Source: an uncultured Alphaproteobacteria bacterium
Lineage (GTDB): Bacteria > Pseudomonadota > Alphaproteobacteria > HIMB59 > GCA-002718135
Assembly: GCA_902573325.1 (NCBI GenBank)
Contig: CACGJH010000007.1
Span: 1-64,000, forward strand
Direction of reading: 5' to 3'
Length of the DNA stretch: 64,000 nucleotides
The position numbers and the translations under genes are program-made. Of the stretch, positions 38,504-46,945 are shown in pieces (positions within the stretch are counted from its first letter, which is position 1; the number at the start of each line of letters is the position of its first letter). Under the pieces are notes generated by a model, which searched no databases, had not been told where the DNA came from, and saw only the letters and a program-made list of their open reading frames with translations.

Positions 38504-38531
38504 CAGCACTAATATTAATATATTAGTGCTG
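38504..38531 (-). other. Intercistronic stem-loop between potD and potA
   Basis: A perfect 11-bp inverted repeat, CAGCACTAATA / TATTAGTGCTG, with a 6-nt loop. It ends 8 bp before the potA start on the minus strand. No T-run follows, so it is not a simple terminator; 3'-end protection of the potD message or partial attenuation is more likely (inference). Confidence 0.75.
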
Positions 38532-38547
38532 AAATGAAGTATATTTT

Positions 38548-39594
38548 TTAATTTGATTTAAATTTATTAAAATATTTAGTTGATAATTGTGCTTTTTTAG
38601 GTGAGTCAGCAGTATCAGCAAATAGCATACTTAAAGTTGCTTCATCTGGATAAATAGCTGGATCTCCTAAAATTTCTGGATCAACTAGCTCATTAGCTGC
38701 TTTGTTTGGATTAGAATACCAAACATAGTTTGTAATATCTGCAGCAACTTCAGGGCGCAAAATATAATTTATAAACTTATGTGCATTTAAAACATTTTTT
38801 GCATCAGCTGGAATTGCCATCATATCAAACCAAATTACAGTTCCCTCTGAAGGAATAGAATACCAAACTGGTTCTATTTCTTCGTAAGCAGCAATAAAAA
38901 CATCACCTGACCATCCCATAGCTAGACAAATTTCACCATTAGCAAGATCGTCTATATATTGAGAAGAATCAAAATACCTAATGAAAGGTCTAATTTCCTG
39001 CAACATTGAAAGAGCAGCCTTATAATCATTTTCGTCTTCGGTGTTAGGATCTTTACCTACATATTTTAAGGCAATTTCCATTACTTCAGATGGTGCATCT
39101 AACATTGCTATACCACAATCTTCATATTTAGAAGCTATAGCTGGGTCAAATAAAACACTCCAACTAGTAACCTCATCTTCATCAACCTTATCAGTATTGT
39201 AACCAATACCGGTTGTGCCATACATATAGTTTACTGAATACTGACCGCCTGGATCATGTGCATCTATCTTTAATAAAACTTCTGGATCTAAATTTCCTAA
39301 GTTCGATAATTCAGATTTATCAAGTTTTTGAAAAACTCCAGCCTTGATTTGGTTTTCTAAAAAAGAACCAGAAGGCACGACAATATCATAGCCAGACCCA
39401 CCAGCTAAAAGTTTAGCTTCAAGAACCTCATTTGAATCAAAAACATCATAAGTTACATCAATGCCAAATTCATTTTCAAAATTTTCAATTGTATCTTCGG
39501 CAATGTAGTCAGACCAATTGTAAATAAATAATTCTTCTTTAGCCTGAGCTGAAAAAGAAATTAAAACTAATAGAGATATAAAATACTTAAGCAT
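38548..39594 (-). CDS. potD: Polyamine-binding periplasmic protein (PotD/PotF-like)
   Basis: A 348-residue periplasmic protein with signal peptide MLKYFISLLVLISFSAQA. The mature start ELFIYNWSDYIAEDTIENFE is the PotD/PotF hallmark. Substrate-contacting regions such as VPSGSFLENQIKAGVFQKLDKS and the MGWSGD block match the family. It delivers polyamines to PotABC. It is expected to be highly expressed and is followed by the hairpin. AguB and AguA are encoded upstream on the same strand, so import and catabolism look co-regulated. Confidence 0.93.
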   Translation of the reverse strand: MLKYFISLLVLISFSAQAKEELFIYNWSDYIAEDTIENFENEFGIDVTYDVFDSNEVLEAKLLAGGSGYDIVVPSGSFLENQIKAGVFQKLDKSELSNLGNLDPEVLLKIDAHDPGGQYSVNYMYGTTGIGYNTDKVDEDEVTSWSVLFDPAIASKYEDCGIAMLDAPSEVMEIALKYVGKDPNTEDENDYKAALSMLQEIRPFIRYFDSSQYIDDLANGEICLAMGWSGDVFIAAYEEIEPVWYSIPSEGTVIWFDMMAIPADAKNVLNAHKFINYILRPEVAADITNYVWYSNPNKAANELVDPEILGDPAIYPDEATLSMLFADTADSPKKAQLSTKYFNKFKSN

Positions 39595-39634
39595 TATTCC
39601 CCTCCTAAATAAAAATTACATTAAATAAAATAAA

Positions 39635-40492
39635 TTAAAAATCGAGAATTTTTTTATATAGATCTGGCCTTCTGTCTCTAAAGTTACCCCATAATTTTCT
39701 ATATTCTCTTGAAATTAACAAATCTAAAGTTGCAGTTATTATTCCTTCATCCTTATCATTCATACGATTTATTACATTACCAAGATGATCCAATATAAAA
39801 GAATTGCCATAAAAATTTAATTCAATATCAGCTTCGACCTCCTTCCCTATTCTATTCGAAGTTACTATAGGGATTTGATTTGCAGCAGCATGTCCTACCA
39901 TTGTATTAATCCAATGATCCTTTGAATTTAATTCAGGCATGTGTGGCTCAGAGCCAATTGCTGATGGATAAAAAATTAAATCTGCACCTTTCAATGTTAA
40001 TATTCTTGCACATTCAGGAAACCACTGATCCCAACAAATTGCACAGCCCACTTTTGCCAGAGGGGTGTCAAAAACCATAAAGCCTGTGTTGCCTTTTTCA
40101 AAATAATACTTCTCATTATAGCCAGGTCCTTCAGGAATGTGAGATTTATTATAAACTTCACTTATTTTACCGAAAGAATCAATCATAACTAGAGAGTTAA
40201 AAAACTTATTTTCCTTTTTTTGAAAAAAACTAATTGGTAATGAAATATTTTTATCTTTACAAATATTAGATAATTTTTCGAACATTGGATTAGAAGGAAA
40301 ATCAATTGCAAGATTAAAAAATTTATCATTTTTTGTTGAACAAAAATAATAATCTTGAAATAATTCTTGCAGAAGTAAAATATCAACATTTTCATTTGAT
40401 GCTTTTTCAACTAAACTAATTGCTTTATTTAAATTAGCGTCAAAGTCTCCTTTAATAGCTTTGAATTGTGATGTTGCTACTTTTACTTTCAT
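39635..40492 (-). CDS. aguB: N-carbamoylputrescine amidase
   Basis: A nitrilase-superfamily hydrolase of about 285 residues. The Glu-Lys-Cys triad is visible: E in LLLQELFQDYY, K in YNKSHIPEGPGY and C in GCAICWDQWFPE. The QDYYF and SHIPEGPGY features match AguB. It converts N-carbamoylputrescine to putrescine, CO2 and ammonia. The ORF track starts 9 codons earlier; the ATG at 40492 overlaps the aguA stop as ATGA and gives the family start MKVKVATSQF. The gene pair aguA-aguB forms the agmatine route. Confidence 0.94.
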   Translation of the reverse strand: MKVKVATSQFKAIKGDFDANLNKAISLVEKASNENVDILLLQELFQDYYFCSTKNDKFFNLAIDFPSNPMFEKLSNICKDKNISLPISFFQKKENKFFNSLVMIDSFGKISEVYNKSHIPEGPGYNEKYYFEKGNTGFMVFDTPLAKVGCAICWDQWFPECARILTLKGADLIFYPSAIGSEPHMPELNSKDHWINTMVGHAAANQIPIVTSNRIGKEVEADIELNFYGNSFILDHLGNVINRMNDKDEGIITATLDLLISREYRKLWGNFRDRRPDLYKKILDF

Positions 40493-41472
40493 ATTTTTGG
40501 TACATTCATTGTTATACAATGAATATTTCCACCACCATAATTTACATTTTCTGTTTCCAACATCATAATTTCTCTGTTTGGGAATAACTTTTCAAAAGTT
40601 AATTTTACCTCATTATCTTCCTTAACATTGAATTTAGGTAAGATAATTTTATTTTTACTGAAATAGAAATTTATATATGAACTAATAATATTCTTATTAT
40701 TAATCTTTTTTCTTTCAGGTAAGGGAACTTCAATTAAATCAAATTTCTGGTTAGTATCTTTAAAAAATTTAATAAGATCAGTTTTGTTTTTTTCTAATAT
40801 TTCATAATTAGGATCTAATTTGTGAGTTGTGGCAATTAAATATTGATTTTTTCCTATCGGACATAATAAATTATCGACATGACCATCTGTATCATCCTCC
40901 ATTAGTCCATTTTCAAATAAAAAAATATAATTTAAGTCAAACAAGAGCTTTAATTCTTTAATAATATATTCACTATTATGTTTTTGTTTTCTATTTTTAT
41001 TAAATATTACATTTTTAGTGCTAAATAAATTTTTTTTATCATCATAAGTTATTGCTCCTCCTTCAATAACTAAGTCAGAAATTTTTGTTGGGATATTTAA
41101 ATAGTTTGAAATAAATTTTGATATTTTATTATCATTTAAATAATCTGGATACTTGCCATAACCATTAAATTCAAAACTAATTGATTTTAATTTTTCATCT
41201 TCGATATAAAATATCGGTGCAATATCTCGCATCCAAGAATCATCTAATTTACACTCTACAATATCTATATTTTTATGATCAGTTTTATTTTGAATTTCAT
41301 TAATGTCTTCTTTATTTGAAAATACAATTACATGCTCAGTTTTTGCAATTTCATTAATTACATTTGCAACTTCATCTCTAGCTTTATTAATAATTTTACC
41401 ATAAAGATCTTTATTACATGGCCAAGCAATCAAACAATATTGGTGTTCATACCATTCAGGAATTAGTTTCAT
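40489..41472 (-). CDS. aguA: Agmatine deiminase
   Basis: A 327-residue guanidino-group-modifying enzyme that hydrolyses agmatine to N-carbamoylputrescine and ammonia. The N-terminal PEWYEHQYCLIAWP, DDSWMRDIAPIF (substrate Asp), the central EDDTDGHVDNL (catalytic Glu/His region) and the C-terminal nucleophile in GGGNIHCIT are all present. It is slightly shorter than typical (about 340-370). It is divergent from the HD gene with a gap of only about 14-28 bp, and overlaps aguB by 4 bp. Confidence 0.95.
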   Translation of the reverse strand: MKLIPEWYEHQYCLIAWPCNKDLYGKIINKARDEVANVINEIAKTEHVIVFSNKEDINEIQNKTDHKNIDIVECKLDDSWMRDIAPIFYIEDEKLKSISFEFNGYGKYPDYLNDNKISKFISNYLNIPTKISDLVIEGGAITYDDKKNLFSTKNVIFNKNRKQKHNSEYIIKELKLLFDLNYIFLFENGLMEDDTDGHVDNLLCPIGKNQYLIATTHKLDPNYEILEKNKTDLIKFFKDTNQKFDLIEVPLPERKKINNKNIISSYINFYFSKNKIILPKFNVKEDNEVKLTFEKLFPNREIMMLETENVNYGGGNIHCITMNVPKI

Positions 41473-41500
41473 AAAATTTAAAAATATGTATAATTATTTC

Positions 41501-42064
41501 ATGTCTAAAGATGAAGTAAAATTCACTGAAATGAAACATGGTGATAAAGAGGATTATGAACTTCTTGCTAATTTTGAAGATAAATTCATTGAAGGTACAG
41601 CTGATAGAATAGTAAGAGTGCTAGAAAGTTTAGACAATTCTTTAGGTGGCTATAAGGTATCTAGATTAGAACATTCTCTTCAAACTGCATCAAGGGCGTT
41701 ACGTGAACAAGCTTCTGAAGAAATGGTGGTAGCTTCCTTATTGCATGATATAGGTGATGAAATTGCACCTCTTAATCATTCTGAACTTGCAGCTGCGGTA
41801 TTAAAACCCTTTGTGTCTGAAAAGACAAGATGGATTGTAGAACAACACGGTTTATTTCAAGCCTACTACTATAATCATTATTATGGAAAAGATAGAAACC
41901 TAAGAGATAAATTCAAAGATCATGAATTCTTTAAAGACACTATAGATTTTTGTGAAAGATGGGATCAAGCATCATTTGATCCAAATTATGATACAATTCC
42001 TTTAAAAGAATTTGTTCCAATGGTTCAAAGAATATTCAATAGAACACCTTATAGAAATTTATAA
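41501..42064 (+). CDS. HD-domain protein related to PhnZ/TmpB-type diiron oxygenases
   Basis: About 187 residues. The ORF track starts at 41486; the ATG at 41501 (MSKDEVKF) is equally possible. It contains RLEHSLQTASRA (first His ligand), LLHDIGDEIAP (HD), a later NHSE and EQHGLFQAYYY (His), and FCERWDQASFD (final Asp). This pattern resembles the PhnZ subgroup of HD proteins (COG4341-like), which are mixed-valent diiron oxygenases, rather than nucleotide phosphohydrolases. The Tyr-x-x-Glu gate I recall from PhnZ is not evident before the LEH motif, so the substrate probably differs. It sits between the agmatine and carnitine genes; its stop abuts the thioesterase stop exactly. Confidence 0.7.
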   Translation: MSKDEVKFTEMKHGDKEDYELLANFEDKFIEGTADRIVRVLESLDNSLGGYKVSRLEHSLQTASRALREQASEEMVVASLLHDIGDEIAPLNHSELAAAVLKPFVSEKTRWIVEQHGLFQAYYYNHYYGKDRNLRDKFKDHEFFKDTIDFCERWDQASFDPNYDTIPLKEFVPMVQRIFNRTPYRNL

Positions 42065-42532
42065 TTATTTTTTTAGCTTATTGATTAGTGTAAGGTTACC
42101 TGGATCAAAATTATTTTTATTTTCTTGAATAAATTTATCTATATCTTTTTGCTTTTCTAATTCTAATTCAGAAACTTTTCTAACATTTAAATCAACATAC
42201 AAAGAACAAACCTCTGTTGTTGCTGCTCTATAACCTTCAAGTTTATGTGTCATTTCTAATTTATAAATTAATCTTTTTTTATCCCTATCAAGAAATAATA
42301 AATTAATATCTACTTCATCACCCTCTTTCACTTCTTTGTCATAAGTTGTGTGTGACTCTACGGCAAAAGTAGTTTTCTTCTCTGTTTTTGCAGAAGTTTC
42401 TCCCATATTAAATTTTTGTAAAAGAACTTCCCATCCAGCATCAAAAAGATGAATATAAAATGCCAAATTCATATGACCATTGTAATCGGTCCATTCTTTT
42501 TTTACTCTTCCTGAATTTAAATATATCTTCAT
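42065..42532 (-). CDS. Hot-dog thioesterase, probable betainyl-CoA thioesterase (DhcB-like)
   Basis: A 155-residue 4-HBT-type hot-dog thioesterase. The opening VKKEWTDYNGHMNLAFYIHLFDAGWE carries the catalytic Asp in the usual D-x-x-x-H-x-N block. Substrate is assigned by context: it is divergent (42 bp) from a dehydrocarnitine-type BKACE and a carnitine dehydrogenase. In the carnitine route the thioesterase releases glycine betaine from betainyl-CoA. The length and motif suit this, but other acyl-CoAs are possible. Confidence 0.8.
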   Translation of the reverse strand: MKIYLNSGRVKKEWTDYNGHMNLAFYIHLFDAGWEVLLQKFNMGETSAKTEKKTTFAVESHTTYDKEVKEGDEVDINLLFLDRDKKRLIYKLEMTHKLEGYRAATTEVCSLYVDLNVRKVSELELEKQKDIDKFIQENKNNFDPGNLTLINKLKK

Positions 42533-42574
42533 TGTTTTTCTTTATTAATTCAAAAAATATAGTAGTTTAAAATA

Positions 42575-43465
42575 ATGAATAATGAAGTAATAATTTCTTG
42601 TGCTGTAACAGGATCTGGTGATACAGCAGGTAAGCATCCTGAATTACCCATAACACCAAAACAAATTGCTGATGCTTCAATTGAAGCTGCCAAAGCCGGT
42701 GCAGCAATAGCTCATGTACATGTAAGAGAACCTGATGGCAAACCTTCTAGGAATTTAAGTTATTATAAAGAAGTGGCAGATAGAATTCGCTCCTCTGAAA
42801 CTGATGTAGTTTTAAATTTTACTACAGGTATGGGCGGTGATTTTGAAGTGGGAACAGGTAAAGATCCTTTAAATCCAGTGGGAGCAAATACTGATATGAT
42901 CGATGCATTAAGCAGATTAGAACATGTTGAAGAGTTATTGCCTGAAATTTGTACTTTAGACTGCGGCTCACTAAATTTTGGTGACTCAAACATGACTTTT
43001 ATTCATACACCGATACAACTAAGAACTGCAGCAAAAAAAATGCAGGAGCTTGGAGTGAAACCGGAAATGGAAGCTTTTGAAATGGGTCACTTATGGTTTG
43101 CTAACCAACTTTATAAAGAAGGTTTAATTGATGGTCCTCCTTTTTATCAAATATGCCTTGGTATACCTTGGGGGTCACCAGCAACAACAAGCGCAATGAA
43201 AGCAATGGCTGAAATGGTACCTACTGAAGGTATTTGGTCTGGATTTGGAATAGGAAGATCTCAAATGCCTATGGCTGCACAAGCAGTTATTTTAGGAGGA
43301 AATGTTCGTGTAGGACTGGAAGACAATCTTTATTTAAAGAAAGGAGTTTTTGCATCAAATGCACAGTTAGTTGAAAAGGTAAGGTGCATTGTTGAAGATA
43401 TGGGAGCTTCAATTTTATCACCACAACAAACAAGAGAAAAATTAAAACTAAAAAAACATTTTTAA
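42575..43465 (+). CDS. Beta-keto acid cleavage enzyme (BKACE, DUF849), probable 3-dehydrocarnitine:acetyl-CoA lyase/transferase
   Basis: A 296-residue TIM-barrel BKACE. The N-terminal [23 protein letters not shown] and [13 protein letters not shown] (zinc-binding His pair) and NFTTGMGGD are characteristic. The [13 protein letters not shown] start matches members that act on dehydrocarnitine. The reaction is 3-dehydrocarnitine plus acetyl-CoA to betainyl-CoA plus acetoacetate. The carnitine dehydrogenase gene follows by one base, and the thioesterase is divergent. Confidence is high for the family and good for the substrate because of the context. Confidence 0.88.
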   Translation: MNNEVIISCAVTGSGDTAGKHPELPITPKQIADASIEAAKAGAAIAHVHVREPDGKPSRNLSYYKEVADRIRSSETDVVLNFTTGMGGDFEVGTGKDPLNPVGANTDMIDALSRLEHVEELLPEICTLDCGSLNFGDSNMTFIHTPIQLRTAAKKMQELGVKPEMEAFEMGHLWFANQLYKEGLIDGPPFYQICLGIPWGSPATTSAMKAMAEMVPTEGIWSGFGIGRSQMPMAAQAVILGGNVRVGLEDNLYLKKGVFASNAQLVEKVRCIVEDMGASILSPQQTREKLKLKKHF

Positions 43466-43466
43466 T

Positions 43467-44387
43467 TTGAAAAATATTGCTGTCATTGGAACTGGTGTAA
43501 TTGGTACTGGCTGGATACTTAGATTTCTTGCTAACGGTATAAAAGTAAAAGCATTTGATAAAAATTCTCAGCAATTACATTTTCTAAAAGATGAAATAAC
43601 AAGATCAAACTTAATTATTAAAAAATTATATAATACAAAAATCAATTTAAAAAATTTGGAAATCGTAGACAGTATTGAAGAAGCAGTAAAAAATGCAGAT
43701 TTAATTCAGGAAAATGTACCCGAACGATTAACTTTAAAAAAAGATGTTATAAAATATATAAGTAAATATACACCCTCAAATTCAATAATTGCTTCAAGTT
43801 CATCTGGTTTACTTCCATCAGATTTACAATCAAAATGTATTAATCCAAAAAGGTTAATCATAGCTCATCCATTTAACCCTGTATATATTCTCCCTTTGGT
43901 TGAAATTGTCAAAGGTAGAAAAACTACAAATTTATATCTTAATAAAGCAAAAAAATTTTATCAAAAAATTAAAATGAAAACATTATTGGTAGAAAAAGAA
44001 TTACCGGGCTTTTTATCTGATAGATTGCAAGAAGCTTTGTGGAGAGAGGGTTTACATATTATAAATGATGGATATGCTTCTACAAAAGATTTAGATGAAG
44101 CAATAACTTATGGTCCTGGTATGAGATGGGCTCTAATGGGAACTTTTTTGACATTTCACTTAGCGGGAGGAGAAATGGGTATGAAACATATGTTAGATCA
44201 GTTTGGACCAGCATTGAAGCTTCCATGGACTAAACTTAAATCTCCAAAACTAACAAAAAAACTTAAAGAAAAAATCATTAAAGGCACAAAAAAACAATCA
44301 AAGAATCATTCTATAAAAGATTTAAGTAACATAAGAGATAATTTCTTAATAGATTTGCTAGAATTAAAGAAAAAATATAAATTATAA
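43467..44387 (+). CDS. L-carnitine 3-dehydrogenase
   Basis: A 306-residue NAD-dependent enzyme of the 3-hydroxyacyl-CoA dehydrogenase superfamily. The Rossmann motif NIAVIGTGVIGTGW is at residues about 3-16. The region SSSSGLLPSDL, AHPFNPVYILPLVEIV, and WREGLHIINDGYAS / MRWALMGTFLTFHLAGG matches characterised carnitine dehydrogenases. It oxidises L-carnitine to 3-dehydrocarnitine. The start is TTG one base after the BKACE stop (TAATTTG), so the two genes are tightly coupled. The usual family length is about 320. Confidence 0.92.
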   Translation: MKNIAVIGTGVIGTGWILRFLANGIKVKAFDKNSQQLHFLKDEITRSNLIIKKLYNTKINLKNLEIVDSIEEAVKNADLIQENVPERLTLKKDVIKYISKYTPSNSIIASSSSGLLPSDLQSKCINPKRLIIAHPFNPVYILPLVEIVKGRKTTNLYLNKAKKFYQKIKMKTLLVEKELPGFLSDRLQEALWREGLHIINDGYASTKDLDEAITYGPGMRWALMGTFLTFHLAGGEMGMKHMLDQFGPALKLPWTKLKSPKLTKKLKEKIIKGTKKQSKNHSIKDLSNIRDNFLIDLLELKKKYKL

Positions 44388-44389
44388 TT

Positions 44390-45397
44390 ATGACAATAAT
44401 CTCAAAATATGTAGCTTTAAAAAATTATATACCAACTGGGTTACCTAAAGAAGAAGATTTTGAAATTAAATCTAAAACTTTAGAATTAGATGAAACAAAT
44501 AATATTCATGTTCTTAATTCATGGATATCTGTTGATCCGTATATGAGAGCAAGGATGACAGAACGTAAAAATTATAAACCACCCTTTTTATTAGGCGAGG
44601 AAATGGAAGGTTATGCAATTGGGTCAGTCCAAAAATCAAAAGATTCACAATTTAAAGAAGGAGATGTTGTTTTCAGTAATTTTGGAATGAGAGATAACTT
44701 CGTTTGCAAAGGCGGTGATTTAAAAAAAATAAAAAATTCCAATCTTCCATTGCAAACTTATCTTGGGCCTTTAGGAATGACAGGGCAAACTGCATATATT
44801 GGTCTTTTTAATCATGGGAATATACAAAAAGGACAAAGTATTCTTGTATCTTCAGCAGGTGGAAGTGTTGGTTCAACAGTTTGTCAAATTGCAAAAAATT
44901 TAGGATGCAAAGTATATGCTAGTACTGGATCAGATGAAAAAGTTGATTGGTTAAAAAATGAATTAAATGTTGATGTAGCATTTAATTATAAAAAAATTGA
45001 TAACCTTGTTGTTCACTTAAAAGAAATTTGTCCTGAAGGATTTGACTTATACTTTGATAATGTAGGAGGTGATTTTTTAGAGTCTGCAATTTTTCGAATG
45101 AAAAATTTTGGAAGAATTATTATTTGTGGAAGAATATCTCAAATGAATTCAACTTCTGCACCTGCTGGACTAAAAAATATGGCTCACGTATTAGTAAAAA
45201 GATTAACTATAAAAGGTTTTTTAATTTTTGATCATGAAAACGATAATGAGCCTTTTGAAACTGATATGCGAAATTGGCTATCTGAAGGAAAAATAAAGTT
45301 TAAAGAAACAATTTATGAAAATATAGAAAATGCTCCAAAAGCATTTATAGATCTACTGAATGGTAAAAATTTAGGTAAAATGTTAGTTAAAATTTAG
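44390..45397 (+). CDS. NADP-dependent oxidoreductase, zinc-independent MDR family (CurA/PTGR-like)
   Basis: A 335-residue medium-chain reductase. The N-terminal GroES-like domain has the SWISVDPYMRARM motif of the leukotriene B4 dehydrogenase/CurA subgroup. The nucleotide-binding domain has SSAGGSVGSTVCQIAKNLG (about residues 154-172). It has no zinc cysteine cluster. Members reduce activated double bonds of enones using NADPH. It starts 2 bp after the carnitine dehydrogenase stop, so it is probably co-transcribed, but its role in carnitine use is not obvious. The stop abuts the ScfR-like gene stop (TAGCTA). Confidence 0.88.
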   Translation: MTIISKYVALKNYIPTGLPKEEDFEIKSKTLELDETNNIHVLNSWISVDPYMRARMTERKNYKPPFLLGEEMEGYAIGSVQKSKDSQFKEGDVVFSNFGMRDNFVCKGGDLKKIKNSNLPLQTYLGPLGMTGQTAYIGLFNHGNIQKGQSILVSSAGGSVGSTVCQIAKNLGCKVYASTGSDEKVDWLKNELNVDVAFNYKKIDNLVVHLKEICPEGFDLYFDNVGGDFLESAIFRMKNFGRIIICGRISQMNSTSAPAGLKNMAHVLVKRLTIKGFLIFDHENDNEPFETDMRNWLSEGKIKFKETIYENIENAPKAFIDLLNGKNLGKMLVKI

Positions 45398-46837
45398 CTA
45401 AATTGTAACGTATGGTGATGTTCCTCGATATTTAATATCTAATTTAAGCTCTTTATCTATTGGAGGAAAAGCTCTTTGCTGACATTCCACTCTAGGACAT
45501 ATCCTACAAGAAACTCCAATTGGCATTTGTAATTTTTTATTATTTAGATCAATTCCTTCAGAATAAATTAGATCTTTAGCGTATTTCATATCACAACCTA
45601 AACCAATCGAAACAAAGCTTTTAGGCATTCCATGTTTTTCAATTCCTTTCTCAAAAGCTCTTGCGATACAAAAATATACTCGTCCATCTGGCATTTTAGA
45701 TATTTGAGGATGAATTTTTCCAGGATTTAAAAAAGCAGTATAAACATTCCATCTAGGACAAGAACCTCCATGTCTTGGTATATGAATACCAGATAAAGAA
45801 AATCGCTTTGAGACATTTCCAGCAATATCTGTTTTTAAAAAATGAAATGGCACTCCTTCGTTTCCAGGTCTTTGAAGATTTGTTAATCTATGTGTAACTT
45901 GTTCAAAACTACAAGCATAATGATGCATCAAAATTTCTACATCATATTTATGTAATTTAGCACTCTTTAAAAAATCGTTATAAGGCATCATAAAAGCAGC
46001 AGCATAATAATTTAGTAAAGATAGTTTAAGCAAAGGTTCTACTTCTTCTGATTCGACGTTATTATCTTTAATAACTTTATTGATAACATCATTAGCCTCT
46101 AAATAAGCAACTTGTGATGCTAAATGAAAGTTTCTTGATGTATAAGTTAACATTTCAGAAAGATAAAAAATCTTTGAATTTTCATCAAATCTTTTAACTA
46201 TTTTTTCATCTTCGTTTATTGTTACTATTTTAACTTCAATTCCATGTTTTTCTTTAAGATAAAGTGATAATTTAGATCCAGAACCAATGTTAGGTCCAGT
46301 TTCAAGACCTATTTCTTTTCTTAGATTTTCAGAACTTACTTCTAAATCATGAAAGTAATTTTTATTTTCTTGAAGAATATCTGAAACGATTTCTACAGGT
46401 AGTCTTGTTGGTTTTTCAATTTGATTTGCATTGACATCCATAGTTTCAAGTCGATTTTGCATATCTTCTTTAAAACTTTTAAAAGAATCATTTATTGTCA
46501 GTAATGCTTTAGCTATGTTAGGATTTGAACCAATAAAGTCACTTGTGTCGTGATTGGTTATCTTTAAATCATCAAAAATCTCATTGCTTAAAACATCCAT
46601 TACATCTGAAAGAAGTCGTTTGCTAGATTCTGTTGAGAAGTCTTTAATTGATAAATCTAATTTATCAGCTGCTTTAATTAGTAAGGAAAGTGGTATTTTT
46701 CTTTTTCCACTTTCAATTAAATTTAAATAACTAGGAGATATGCCAATAGTTTTTGATAATTCAGCTTGTGAAAAACCTTTACTTATCCTTTGTTTTTTTA
46801 ACCTTGGGCCAAAATTTATGTCAGATTCAATATTCAT
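45398..46837 (-). CDS. ScfR/RamB-type transcriptional regulator (XRE-DUF955-DUF2083)
   Basis: A 479-residue regulator. An N-terminal XRE helix-turn-helix (about residues 10-65: LKKQRISKGFSQAELSKTIGISPSYLNLIESGKR) is followed by a DUF955/IrrE-like middle region and a C-terminal DUF2083 domain. That domain has conserved cysteines (GGSCPRWNVY, VYFCIARAF, LGCDMKYA, SCRICPRVECQQRAF). The family (ScfR, RamB, PrpC-type) senses acyl-CoA or related metabolites and controls acetate/propionate/glyoxylate-shunt genes. Tandem TTTACAAA sites overlap its own start codon, suggesting autoregulation. It is divergent from a 59-codon ORF. Confidence 0.9.
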   Translation of the reverse strand: MNIESDINFGPRLKKQRISKGFSQAELSKTIGISPSYLNLIESGKRKIPLSLLIKAADKLDLSIKDFSTESSKRLLSDVMDVLSNEIFDDLKITNHDTSDFIGSNPNIAKALLTINDSFKSFKEDMQNRLETMDVNANQIEKPTRLPVEIVSDILQENKNYFHDLEVSSENLRKEIGLETGPNIGSGSKLSLYLKEKHGIEVKIVTINEDEKIVKRFDENSKIFYLSEMLTYTSRNFHLASQVAYLEANDVINKVIKDNNVESEEVEPLLKLSLLNYYAAAFMMPYNDFLKSAKLHKYDVEILMHHYACSFEQVTHRLTNLQRPGNEGVPFHFLKTDIAGNVSKRFSLSGIHIPRHGGSCPRWNVYTAFLNPGKIHPQISKMPDGRVYFCIARAFEKGIEKHGMPKSFVSIGLGCDMKYAKDLIYSEGIDLNNKKLQMPIGVSCRICPRVECQQRAFPPIDKELKLDIKYRGTSPYVTI

Positions 46838-46853
46838 TTACAAAATTTACAAA
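46837..46853. promoter_or_regulatory. Tandem TTTACAAA operator at the ScfR-like start codon
   Basis: The plus strand reads TTTACAAA-A-TTTACAAA. On the minus strand this is TTTGTAAA-T-TTTGTAAA ending within the ATG of the regulator gene. It is a near-exact inverted copy of the element at 46928-46944 (2 mismatches in 17). It is a likely binding site for the adjacent regulator; the motif resembles AT-rich sites of RamB/ScfR-type proteins. Confidence 0.6.
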
Positions 46854-46927
46854 AATAATAAATTCAAAGTAATTTTCTTTACATTAAAACTAAGAAAAAC
46901 TCTAGTTTTTTTTTATTTTATTATGTA

Positions 46928-46944
46928 TTTGTAAAATCTGTAAA
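46928..46944. promoter_or_regulatory. Tandem TTTGTAAA operator before the 59-codon ORF
   Basis: The plus strand reads TTTGTAAA-A-TCTGTAAA, ending one base before the ATG at 46946. It matches the regulator-proximal element in inverted orientation, so each divergent gene has the same 17-bp element immediately at its start. Repression by occlusion of initiation is plausible (inference). Confidence 0.6.
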
Positions 46945-46945
46945 T

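Noticed and set aside
41501-42064. Annotation as a simple HD phosphohydrolase
   Set aside because: The LEHSLQ...HD...QHG...WDQ pattern fits the PhnZ-like diiron group better; activity is left open rather than named as hydrolase.
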